Assembly (NCBI GenBank): GCA_964058845.1
Contig: CAXKVR010000001.1
Span: 62,001-126,000, forward strand
From: Carex sylvatica
Taxonomy: Eukaryota; Streptophyta; Magnoliopsida; Poales; Cyperaceae
DNA length: 64,000 bases
Direction: 5' to 3'
The notes under the pieces: generated by a model
What the model was told of the DNA's origin: nothing
Seen by the model: only the letters and a program-made list of their open reading frames with translations
The model's database searches: none
Program-made: the position numbers and the translations under genes
Shown: positions 24,641 through 34,343 of the stretch, in pieces
Position numbering within the stretch: the first letter of the stretch is position 1
How the letters are laid out: every line of letters begins with the position of its first letter

Positions 24641-25451
24641 TTTCGATTACATCAATGCAACAAGCCAGATAATTAATTAAAAGTTACAACTCATTTTTTT
24701 TACACTTTAAATTATACAAAATAAACATAATTGTATTATTTTTATGTAATAAGGAAACATTTATCAACTAAAAATCAATAACATTTATTTAATAAAAGGT
24801 CGAAATATATTAATCAAAGGTATAAATTAATTACCACTTGTCCTTGATTTTTTAAAATCTTTATTTGTTTTAAAATAATAATTTATTAAATTTTTATATA
24901 TGTGAATGTCTCTAATGCGAACAAAAAAATTATAGAAAAGAGCAAAAAAAAATATATGATGTAAGTATTAAAGTATAGATATAACTCTCGCGGCACTACG
25001 AGCATGGCCTAAATTCAATCATTGAAGCAAAACTGCTAAAATCCTATAGTATCTCAGAATAACAAATTACAAATGCAAAAGAAAAAAAAATTGCTAGTGC
25101 AAATTTGACCGTATACATTTTGTTCACACAAAAGCATATGGTACAAAGTTTCAGTACAGCAAGCTGTGCCTTTTAATCTTTAATACACCTTCGGTTCAGA
25201 CTGCAAGTGCACAGTCCTATCGAGTAGTATATCGTCGGGTATCGATCACAGGGACGGTACAAATCTAAACCGGACTCTACTTAAATCAGTTAAAAACTAG
25301 AAGTGAGAAATGGTTGGTTTTTGGTATTTAATTCCTAATCAGTTCAATAACAGTAATTAAATGAAAGACAGTAAATAAACTTAGTTTAAATCAATAATAA
25401 AAGGAGTTTCCAGGGTTTCAGACTTATCTCAGTTCTGCCTCTCAGTCCCTG

Positions 25452-25528
25452 ACACGGACCGTGTAGTTTCCTACACGGGTCGTATCAGCTTATACGAGTC
25501 GTGTACTGTCGTACACGGGTCGTGTGGA
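25452..25528. repeat. Array of four CACGGGTCGTG-type palindromes
   Basis: Central CG positions at 25455-25456, 25476, 25495 and 25516 give spacings of 21, 19 and 21 bp. The units are variants of ACACGGGTCGTGT. Confidence 0.85.
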
Positions 25529-26305
25529 CTTCGAGTTAATGCACCAGTCACTGTTTCTTTACATGGTTCCTTTGTGTAGGGTTCAACTGACCAGACCTAA
25601 TGTTTCTAAACCTCAACTGTCGTATGTTGGTTTGTTAACTTGGTATGAAATCTACAATATCTGCCCTCTTTGGGCTCTAAACCTCAATTGTCGTATATTG
25701 GTTCGAGTTACCAAGTTACTTGTTTGGAATACCAAAGGTAACCTCTTATCTGTCGATAAGAGAAAATGTTCACCTTTCGGCTACTAGTTGGTTTCCCCTA
25801 TCGGATCACTAATCCTACCTCATGTACTTAGTCTGGTTGAAAGATCAAATTGGACACAGTACCTTATAGATGTGGCCTCATCTAGTGGTCAAACCAAACA
25901 ATAATCAAGCAATTCAAACTAAGCAATTAAAATCAATCACAATCAACCAAACACAAATTTCAACGTAAAAATCCAATAACTAGATGCAAAAAAAAATATT
26001 CGATTATATCTTAATCCTATAAACTAATAAAACTACTCAAACATAGTACTAAAACAGATAACAAAGATAAAAGAATAAGAATTCATTCTAAAACCCGACG
26101 TACAAAGAAGATCCACAACAAAAACTCGCGTCTTTTGCTTCTCAACTTCGTCTCCAAGCAATAGCCGTCAATCTCTAACCCTAGAATTGTCTCTCTGCTC
26201 CAGAATGCCTTTCTGGTGCAAGAAATCCCGTCTTTATAGCCTAGGCCGACTTTCCTTCCATCAGATTTCTTTCCATAACTCTAGATCTCTTTTCGGATTT
26301 ATCTG

Positions 26306-26432
26306 ATACGACCCGTGTAACATCCTGTACGGGTCGTGTGCTTGTGTCTCTTCTGAGGTCGAGTCAGCAGTCGTGTCTGTGGTCGAGTCGAGGTTGGTAC
26401 GACCCGCACAAGATAGTACACGGGTCGTGTAA
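26306..26432. repeat. Two pairs of CGACCCGTG/CGGGTCGTG palindromes
   Basis: The first pair has CG dinucleotides at 26309 and 26330. The second pair has them at 26400 and 26421. Both pairs are spaced exactly 21 bp. Degenerate half-sites (GTCGAGTCAG, GTCGTGTC) fill the gap between pairs. Confidence 0.85.
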
Positions 26433-27344
26433 ATATTTCTCAAATTTCAGATTCTCCTCGATTTCATCTCATTCCTGCAAAATAAGAACAAACTTACAGC
26501 AGTACCACATTCTATGGATATTTTAATGAAATACGACCGATTAAATGATTCTAGACACATGTTTTGGTACAAAATATAGGTCGAAAAGTAGATATGTTTG
26601 TGGGATATCACATTTCTAGGCCAATCTACTTAGAATTTTTGTTTAGAAAAATTGTGGGGTCTACACGACAAATCTCTATCATTGTTTCTTGTCGAGGGAT
26701 TTCCATATGAACCCTGTGAGAGATTTCATGCGATATCTATAATATTATGCTTATGATTGCAAAATGCGTCCTGGTTCTTGTCAGAGAGGCTATCAACATC
26801 TATAGTTCTTGCTTAAATTTATCTTACTTTTATAAGGGTTATCTTTCGGAGTAAATCCTCTTTGTATTTCATATCTGATAACGATGTGAAGGATTAAGAT
26901 TTACCATCGTAATATTCATATATAACGATTTCGATTGAAGGAGAAAGTTGACATAAAAATCGATGATAGATTTAGAATTATATGAAAAGGATGTGCAGTT
27001 TTTCTCTTGGAAGGAAATGATTAACTTTCTTTATTAACCTCTTTTATTAATTGAATCAGGTATAAGAGAGAAAGTTGAACGGAAAGGACAACACGGGCAT
27101 TTAGAGAAAAATATTTCTCTCAGCTCTCAATATTATATTTCTTGCCCTTAGAATAACACCTCCCTAACCATTTTAGAAGGTATTGTTTACCGAGAAAAAA
27201 AGAAATTATTGGAGACTAAAAAAAGAAAGTGATTGAAAGTTTTTTTTTGAAAGAGAACAAATCAAAATTATAAAGGTGAAATTTAAATTGATGTGAAGGA
27301 TTTTTCTTTTGTAATTGAGGTTTGTTTTTTGAGAAATGTTCTGG

Positions 27345-28360
27345 CCCCCCATGACATTATACTCGAGCGCGTCCCCCAACTAGTTTAACAGAAAAAATCT
27401 TTCAATTTTGTTTAACTTCCCTTTCAGTGCCCATAATCAAGCTTTTAAAGTTTTATTTATAACAGTTTAAAATGCTATTCACAAGCATTTAAACCTCCAT
27501 ATGCAAGCAATAAAATTTCAAATCTATGTAGTTTTAACTCCTAACTACTTTTGTTTTCAAGCCAATAAAGGAAAGATACTTTTTATCCACTCTTTTTTAA
27601 TTTAATTTTCTCTGATTATTTTCGTACATTTTTTCAACAATCCGTGATGAATTTTACGAATTTAAAAATATGAGCGTTTTCTACTCTATTTGCTCTTTCC
27701 AATGAGATCCATGAAGAACTATTTTTGAGTTATTTTGAAATTATTATTTTTTAAGTAAATTCCATGAGCATTTTGAATTTTTCAACTTTTAAACCTCAGT
27801 ATACAACCATTTAAATCTCTGGTGTCATCATTTAAACTACTATGTTCAACCGTTTAAACCTTTGATGTTGATCATGTAGTATGACACATTTAAAAATTTG
27901 TATACAATCGTTAAAAGTAGTTGTGTTAAACATTTAAATATGCTCATTCACTTTACTTTACAAAAAAAAAAATGACTAGAAAAAACTCAAAAGTATTTCT
28001 TCATGTATCTCATTTGAAAGAGAAAATCGAGTAAAAAATGTTTGTATTTTTAGATTGTCAAAATCTATCACATATTATCAGAAAAATTGACGAGAATGAT
28101 AAAAGGAAAAAAAACTGTGGGTGAAAAAAATCTTTCTTTTTTTTGGCTTGAATACAAAAGTAGTTGGAAGTTATAACTACATAGATTTAGAATTTAGTTG
28201 CTGCAGATAGAAGTTTAAATGCTTACGAGTAGCACTTTAAAATTTTAGAAACAAAACTTTAAAAGATTGAATATGGACATTGAAAATAGAAGTTATAGAT
28301 TAAGTACTTGGGGGACTCGCTGGGGATTTATTTGGAGTACAATTATCAGGCTCCTTGTTT
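27345..28360. repeat. Large foldback element
   Basis: Arms of about 400 bp face each other. CAACTACTTTTG-like blocks near 27540 pair with CAAAAGTAGTTGG near 28150. GCGTCCCCCAACTAG near 27372 pairs with TACTTGGGGGACTC near 28302. The centre (27790-27950) has repeated TTTAAACC segments. It contains no coding region. Terminal duplications were not resolved, so the class (Mutator or foldback type) is uncertain. Confidence 0.7.
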
Positions 28361-28947
28361 GTTATTCATTGACTACTTACAAATTATTAAATTATTATTC
28401 ATTGTATCTTTTAGATGAAGGTTAATTTTAATATATTATTTTCATACTAAATTGTCTTTTAGATTTTTATTTTTGTAAAAAAAATTAAAATTATGATAAA
28501 AATGATTTGTTTAAGAAACTATAGAAGAGGTTATTTAAATTTTTGTATATAATTTGAATTCAGGTTATAACTTGTATATAATTTCAATGTTAGAGATTAT
28601 TTAAACTTGTATATATTATAGAAGTGAAAATAATATAAACTTATATGACAAATTGATGATTATTAAATTATATTACACTTGTCTTAAAATAAAGTTTGTA
28701 AACATTTAATTGCAATTTAACTGGTTCCAGCAAATGTAGTTCATCAAATTATCAAACCTTTCTTGTTCCCATTCTACGAAAATGATGGGTCATTAGTGAT
28801 GACGTTAGCTTGATGACGTAGCATCCTCAATTTTCTGTACACACTTCCCATGTAGTTATCCATGTAACGGTAACAGAGCGTAGTATTTTATAATTTCAGA
28901 GGCTTGGTAAGGTACCAAAACATGAAGAACAAATGAACAATAGAGAT

Positions 28948-29490
28948 TAGGGGTGTAAACGAGCTGGGTTTTAGCTCGGCTCGTTTATTTTAGCCCGAGT
29001 CTGGATCGAGTGAGCTGGACCAAGGTCACCTGAGCCAAAAACTCCTGGCTCGCTCGTGACAAGCCAGCTCAAACTAGCTCGCGAGCTGACGAACTGACTC
29101 GCTGGACTTTATTGAACTACTATTATACAAATTCAAAAATATAAAAATAAGAAAGCTCATTTAAAAAAATTAAGAAATCGTGCAGCAGGCACATCTTTTA
29201 GCAACTGAAGCCCATATTCTTTCTTTCCAGACCAAAAATATATCACTTTTGCATAATTACGCTTTTGAAAATGGAATTAGATTTAAAATTATACGGAGCT
29301 AAACCCTAAATCCACTATAGCTTGAGCCGAGCTGGCCCGGTCCGAGCTGACCCTTGGCTTAACTCGTTTATTTTGATCCGAGTATGAACCGAGCTGGCTC
29401 GTTAACAGCTCGGTCCACTACCGAGCGAGCTGTTAACGAGCGAGCTAGAGCCGAACCACAAACTAGCCACGAGCTTTTTTGACAGCCCTA
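28948..29490. mobile_element. hAT-like miniature element
   Basis: Starts TAGGGGTGTAAACGAGC and ends GACAGCCCTA, giving imperfect inverted ends. The interior is rich in GAGCTGGCTCG-type repeats. The paralogous site near 61709 (AATAGAGATAGAGCC) is empty, which sets the boundaries. The target duplication is not clean, so assignment to hAT rests on resemblance to the neighbouring elements. Confidence 0.65.
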
Positions 29491-30204
29491 TAAGAGCCAA
29501 AAGTATTATTAATATGGAGCTAAAAAAATACATATATATAGCATAAATTATTTTACACTATTTTATTCTCAAATACAAACATTTTTTAACTTTTTTTTTT
29601 ATAAACCATAATATCGAAATAGAAACCCATACATTGTCCATGAAAAATGATTCTTAAAAGAAAGGGAGAAATATGTATCAATAATTAAAGCTACTAGAGT
29701 ATATATCATCGCGTATAATTATTCGATTGAACTGTTAATTATATGATCTTTCACTGAATTATTTACTGTTTCATTAGAGGCGGATCTGTGATTTTAAAAT
29801 TCTTAATTATGTATATTAAAATTGAATTAAATTTTTGAACTTTTTAAACTTTTATATAGTCTAGTTCCTTCATAAAATAACAACTGTGTTTGAATTCTTT
29901 CTGACTACATTTATTTTGTCTTTTTTATATGTTATATTTTGTAGATTAGTCTCCCTATTTAATTTTTTTAGTTCTACCCGTGTTTCATCGTGCGTCTTTT
30001 ATGTCAATAAAGCTACTAGAGTATATAATTTAACATTTTGCATTGGATGGAAGTAAAGTTCTGAAACCCTTTTTGCATTGGAATAATACTCGCATCATAT
30101 GAAGATTTCTGGTATTATAAGCTGAAAGATTTTAATTAATTAGGTATAGAATACAAAAACATACTCAGTAATTCAGTGAATGAATTAGTGTACGAAAATC
30201 TAAA

Positions 30205-30654
30205 GTAGAGCTAGTAACGAGTCGGCTCAGTTCGAGCTAGACCAAGTTCATAGTTCATTCGTTTTAGCAACGAGCGAATCATGAGCGAGCCAAAAGCTTA
30301 GATGCATTAGATAATTTATTATAAAGTTAACTACCATAAATTAAATTTGTAACTAAATTCATATATATACTAAAATACTAAATCTCCAAATTCATACAAA
30401 TATAATTCACAAAATAAATTCATGCACACTAAATTCACGCAAATTCATATCAATTCATAAATTCATACTTGTACCGAGCTAGCTCGCCAGCTCGCGAGTG
30501 AGCTAGTCCCAAGCTCAAACTTGTTAATTTTGGATTGAGCTAGTAATGAACTGGTTCATTAATAGCTCAGTCCACTAACGAACAAGTTGTTAGCGAGCAA
30601 GTCAGATCCGAGTCACGATCGTTCCACGAGCTACGACCTTTTTTTGCCACCCCT
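30205..30654. mobile_element. hAT-type miniature element, 8-bp target duplication
   Basis: 450 bp flanked by a perfect 8-bp repeat AATCTAAA (30197-30204, 30655-30662). The right end read inward is AGGGGTGGCAAAAAAAGG. The corresponding site in copy 2 (about 62566) is empty. It has no coding capacity. Confidence 0.85.
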
Positions 30655-31081
30655 AATCTAAAAATTAACATTGTCGGTATCTCGGTTTATCAGGTTGAAA
30701 GCATCGCTAAAGATAAATCGGTGAGAAAACTGACTTTTGTCATGCTACACGGATAACAGCATTTCCGGCCCAATAATCCCCGTCCATTTAACCCAAAAGG
30801 GCCTGAGGCCCAATGTAGAGAAAGCCTGCCGTGAATTCTAAATTAAGGAATTCCAAACTGTTAATGTGATACTTGGTGTACCGAACTATTAAAAATAGAG
30901 AAAGAATTGCCAACAAAGAGCTAGTTTTTCAGTTTGTTTGTTCTACTGACCAGCTTGCTGACCTTCTAATCAAACCGTTGCCTGCACCATGTTACCTTTC
31001 ACTCATTCACAAGCTTACAGTGAGACCCTCACTTCCGCTTGGGGGGGTTGGGGTTGGGGGGTGGGGGGGGGGGTGTGTTAA

Positions 31082-32391
31082 TGTTGTAACTTGGGGGTCG
31101 GTTTAGGCACTCCTAAAACTGAAAATTAATGCAATTGAAAGTAAATAGATGAGTTTAGAGAAATTAACACTCGGAGTGATAACGGAGTTCGGCAAAATAA
31201 AGGCCTACGTCTCCGGGGCGTCGCAACCTCTTCTAAGTGAGCCTTTCTATTTACCCAATACGAAAGGTTTACAATTCGTGAACCGGCGAGCCCTTACAAC
31301 CAAGAGAAGTCACACGGCCAACAAGAGATGAGTGCCGGCGAGCCCTTACAACCAAGGGAAGTCACTCGAACAACTCGGGAAGGTGAGAACGAAGTCTCAA
31401 AGTAAAAATTTCCAAGAGAAATACTCAAAAGCTCACTCTAATCTAATCTAACTCAAGATTAGTGAAGTGGATTTGAGGTTGTTTGAGAGATATTGAAGTT
31501 TTAAGCTTCTACAACAATGGAGGAACCAAGCTCACAGAAAATAGGATTTTGCAGTTTAAAGAGGCGGCTAGGTTGCTTTGGGAAGAAATCCCAAAGCCCT
31601 ATTTATAGAAACAGCTCCAGAATGAGCAAATTGAGTTAAAACGTTACAACTTTTTAGCTCGATTTTAAATTTAGGTTTTCTTTTTCTGTGAAATCGTCCC
31701 AATCGTTACCAACGATTGTATAACGTTATGTAACGTTTTGCACTGACTCAAACTTGATCAAAAACAGAAATTTCCAAAGCACAGAATTAATTAAATCGTT
31801 ACAACGTTTATAAAAACGTTACAACGTTTATAAAAACATTACAATGTTTCATTTTGAATTCTGGTACAGCTGTGCTTACAGCTCTGACATGCTTTAAACG
31901 TTACAACGTTTTGTAAAACGTTGCAACGTTTAAGGGAGAATAGACAGATGTATTGAGCAGTTCTGAACTTCTCTAAAACGTTACAACGGTTGTAAAACGT
32001 TGTAACGTTTAAGGGAGAATAGACAGCTGTATTGAGCAGTTCTGAACTTCTCTAAAATGTTATAACGTTTCATAAAAACGTTACAACGTTTTATCTTGTT
32101 TTCTGAGTTTGATCAAACTATTCCTTCAGCGTTTCTGACAGGTCTAAAACGTTACCAACGTTTGTCCCCTGTTTAAACAAACTTAAATACACTTTACCAA
32201 GTCTAAGATTTTACAATTTATATTCTTGATAAGTGTTTTCATGATTTCTTCAATCCAAGTATTTCATATTGCAATTTCATTTGACTTGAACCTACATATC
32301 TTTCAAAACTAGAAGAAATCGTAAAATTCAATAATTGTATGTTTTTGCAAATTAGTCAAATAGACGAAAAAGATTATTGCTACAACCAACA
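31082..32391. mobile_element. Solo LTR inserted in the Copia LTR
   Basis: 1310 bp bounded by TGTTGTAACTTGG and CAACCAACA, with perfect 5-bp target duplication GTTAA (31077-31081, 32392-32396). The class is not recognised and there is no coding region. It contains a cluster of AACGTTACAACGTT palindromes at 31795-32170. Confidence 0.88.
31795..32170. repeat. AACGTT(R)CAACGTT palindrome cluster
   Basis: Multiple copies and variants of AAACGTTACAACGTTT (near 31797, 31819, 31907, 31977, 32075). Adjacent palindromes start about 19-20 bp apart. A long near-identical segment (GGGAGAATAGACAG...) around them is itself duplicated at about 31932 and 32011. Confidence 0.8.
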
Positions 32392-32617
32392 GTTAATAGG
32401 AGATAGTCAAGATAGTCAACAAGACAATCAAGAAAGTCAAGCATAGTTAGTTACAACCTATTACTGTTAGAGATAATAGGTAGTTAGCATTTGCTGTTAA
32501 GCTTCTGTAACAGATTGAAAAGACTTGAAGTCTATATATAGATGAAAAGACACTGTACATATTAATTCAAAATCAATAAAAGATTTACACTTTCTCAATT
32601 CTTTAGTTTCAATTATA

Positions 32618-32897
32618 GATACGCATGTATGGCAGATATGTCTAAAGCATGAGAGTAGAAGGGGTGCAGTGCGGAGAGAACACCAGTAGTCATGGCAGAA
32701 CCGAGTTGAAAAAAGTAGAAGAGTGCTGATTGTTGCATGTTATGTTCGTGACTGTGGCAAACGATCCGAACCAATCCAAAGAGCCAGCAACATGTTATGA
32801 ACACAAAATTCCGACGCAGAAGCGAGTTGTGGTCACCTAGTAGTAGTGTCGCCCACTCATACTCAACCTTCTCCAGCCAGGATTGCAGCCATGTAAT
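32618..32897 (-). pseudogene. Broken copy of membrane-protein ORF, C-terminal part
   Basis: Encodes the counterpart of residues 18-110 of the 22112-22537 protein with few substitutions (for example DHNSLLRRNFVF). The last 31 codons are lost where the Copia fragment joins at about 32618. The CACTA element separates this part from its start. The target triplet AAT is duplicated at 32895-32897. Confidence 0.9.
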
Positions 32898-32914
32898 CAC
32901 TAATGGAAAAACAT

Positions 32915-33150
32915 GAATCAGGATCGGCCTATCTGGATCGGCTATATAAAACAACCAATACTAATATCTATCTGGATCGATTCTTTGAACAAAACCGATC
33001 CTACTAGTTAATCAGATCGGTTGTTTATAAAAACTGATCCTGATAGTATCAGGATCGGTTGTTACTATTAGGATCGGTTTTTATAAACAACTGATCCTGA
33101 TAGTTCAACTATAGGATCAGTTGTTCTAAACAACTGATCCTGATAGTGCA
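32915..33150. promoter_or_regulatory. CACTA 5' subterminal repeats
   Basis: About ten direct and inverted copies of GGATCGGTT or close variants, often paired as CAGATCGGTTGTTT...ACTGATCCTGATAG. In En/Spm elements such repeats bind the element's regulatory protein. Here that role is inferred from position. A possible leader for the transposase gene follows. Confidence 0.8.
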
Positions 33151-34052
33151 TATGAAAAGTTAATTCAGTCCCATTTTTGTCAGAATCTCGTTTCTTTTCC
33201 TCTATCGCCTCTCTTAATTAGCGCAGCAGCTATTTCGCCCTACATTACTTCAGCTATCTCAGCTCTCTTTTCTGAGGTACATTTGATCATCTCTTTTCTC
33301 AAGTTTGCTATTACTAGTAGAGCACCATTTATTGGCTTTATGATTAATTCGGTTCAAACCCTAAATCCTAAATCCTATATATATACAAGAAGTGAGTTAT
33401 GATCCGGCCCGCTCAAAATCTAAACCATATAGCCTTGATTCAGCTCTTTTGTTAGTTTCACAAGCTTTTAATTATAAGTTTGAATACCTAACATCTTCTC
33501 ATTTCAAGTTTTTTTTTTATATGTGGAGACTTGGATGCACATGCATATATATATATGCATATATGCTACATATGAGTTATTCTTTATATGTGGAGATTTT
33601 CTTTATAAGTTTGAATATCTTTTCTTATTTCAAGATTTGCATGCACACGCTTTTGAGTTTGCTATATATATATGCTATATGATCAATTTTTTTTTATTTC
33701 AAGTTGTAGGATATATAACATGCATGTTATGTACATCTCTTAATTAGGTTCCGATCGATGGTTTAATTTTGTAGATTGACTATTATTAAGATATTTAGTG
33801 CAGCGATATATTTTCATCTCACTCGATCCGTCATCCAAAAAAAGTTGTAAGTACAACCTAGAACTCATGTTTAATTAATTTTGTGCATTAATGTGTTTTT
33901 TTTTGTAAGAGATGTATTTATATTAGCTAGGTATGTAGCTAGAGTACTGTCTTATGAGCCACAACTGCATTATTAATGCCTTTAGGTTATGATACCCGTT
34001 CAAAATTAATCCATTAGGGATTAATTTTGAATAGTTCCCGTTTTGGGACTGC

Positions 34053-34244
34053 TCTCTGAATACTTTGTCTCATTTAGGATGTGGTCACATGTTAGTCGTG
34101 TTTTAGCATTTAAGAAAATTTTGGCAGTATTTCCACTTAGTTTTCCGAATCTCAGGGAACTAAGGGAAAATGCTGTCAAAATTTTCTTAAATGCTAAAAC
34201 ACGACTAACATGTGGCTACTATTGAGACAAAGTATTCAGAGAGT
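34053..34244. repeat. Near-perfect hairpin upstream of the transposase start
   Basis: The left arm CTCTCTGAATACTTTGTCTC through ACATGTTAGTCGTGTTTTAG is matched by a right arm running to GAGACAAAGTATTCAGAGAG. Arms are about 90 bp with a short centre near 34150. It lies about 100 bp upstream of a TTGCAG acceptor at the ATG, so a leader transcript would contain the hairpin. It is probably a foldback miniature element; a source of small RNAs is possible. Confidence 0.85.
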
Positions 34245-34343
34245 GGGATAGGATGGTAACCCGGCCCCATGTAAGCCCTATTGTGAACAGAACTAAGCTC
34301 CCCAACCTTGTTCTTAATTAATTGTGTTTTATTATAATTGCAG

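Larger units (their letters stand above)
25121..26610 (-). mobile_element. Solo LTR, Athila-like
   Basis: 1490 bp bounded by TGTTCACACA and GGGATATCA, with perfect target duplication CATTT (25116-25120, 26611-26615). The minus strand starts TGATATCCC, like the complete Athila LTR (TGATATCTCC), and shares its conserved end blocks. It carries ACACGGACCGTGTA-type palindromes at 25452-25528 and 26306-26432. The open frame 25524-25787 is inside the LTR and not a gene. Confidence 0.92.
24161..27164. mobile_element. Non-autonomous Mutator-like element
   Basis: Terminal inverted repeats of about 60 bp start GGGAGATGCTATTCTAAGGG on the left and, read inward from the right, GGGAGGTGTTATTCTAAGGG. They are flanked by a perfect 9-bp target duplication TAACCATTT (24152-24160, 27165-27173), the length typical of Mutator elements. 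No transposase frame is present. Of its 3004 bp, 1495 are a later solo LTR and its duplicated target, so the original element was about 1.5 kb. An inverted repeat lies near its left end. Confidence 0.85.
28783..30890. repeat. Duplicated host segment, right part (copy 1)
   Basis: Aligns in the same orientation with 61556-63080. Shared blocks include GACGTAGCATCCTCAATTTT, TTATCCATGTAACGGTAACA and GGGCCTGAGGCCCAATGTAG. This copy carries two hAT insertions that the other lacks. The other carries one hAT and one Mutator-like insertion that this one lacks. Confidence 0.9.
30891..32611 (+). mobile_element. 5'-truncated Ty1/Copia element
   Basis: Plus-strand frame from about 30891 encodes a Copia RNase H C-terminus (NKELVFQFVCSTDQLADLL, then IKPLPAPCYLSLIHKL). 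It is followed by a very G-rich polypurine tract (31041-31075) and an LTR starting TGTTAA at 31076. That LTR is split by another LTR and resumes at 32397 with TAGGAGATAGTCAAG, ending around TTTAGTTTCA. Upstream pol, gag and the 5' LTR are missing. The 5' break lies in the duplicated host sequence. Confidence 0.8.

Noticed and set aside
31021..31106. G-rich tract as a telomere-like or quadruplex regulatory site
   Set aside because: Its place directly between Copia RNase H and an LTR start identifies it as an expanded polypurine tract.
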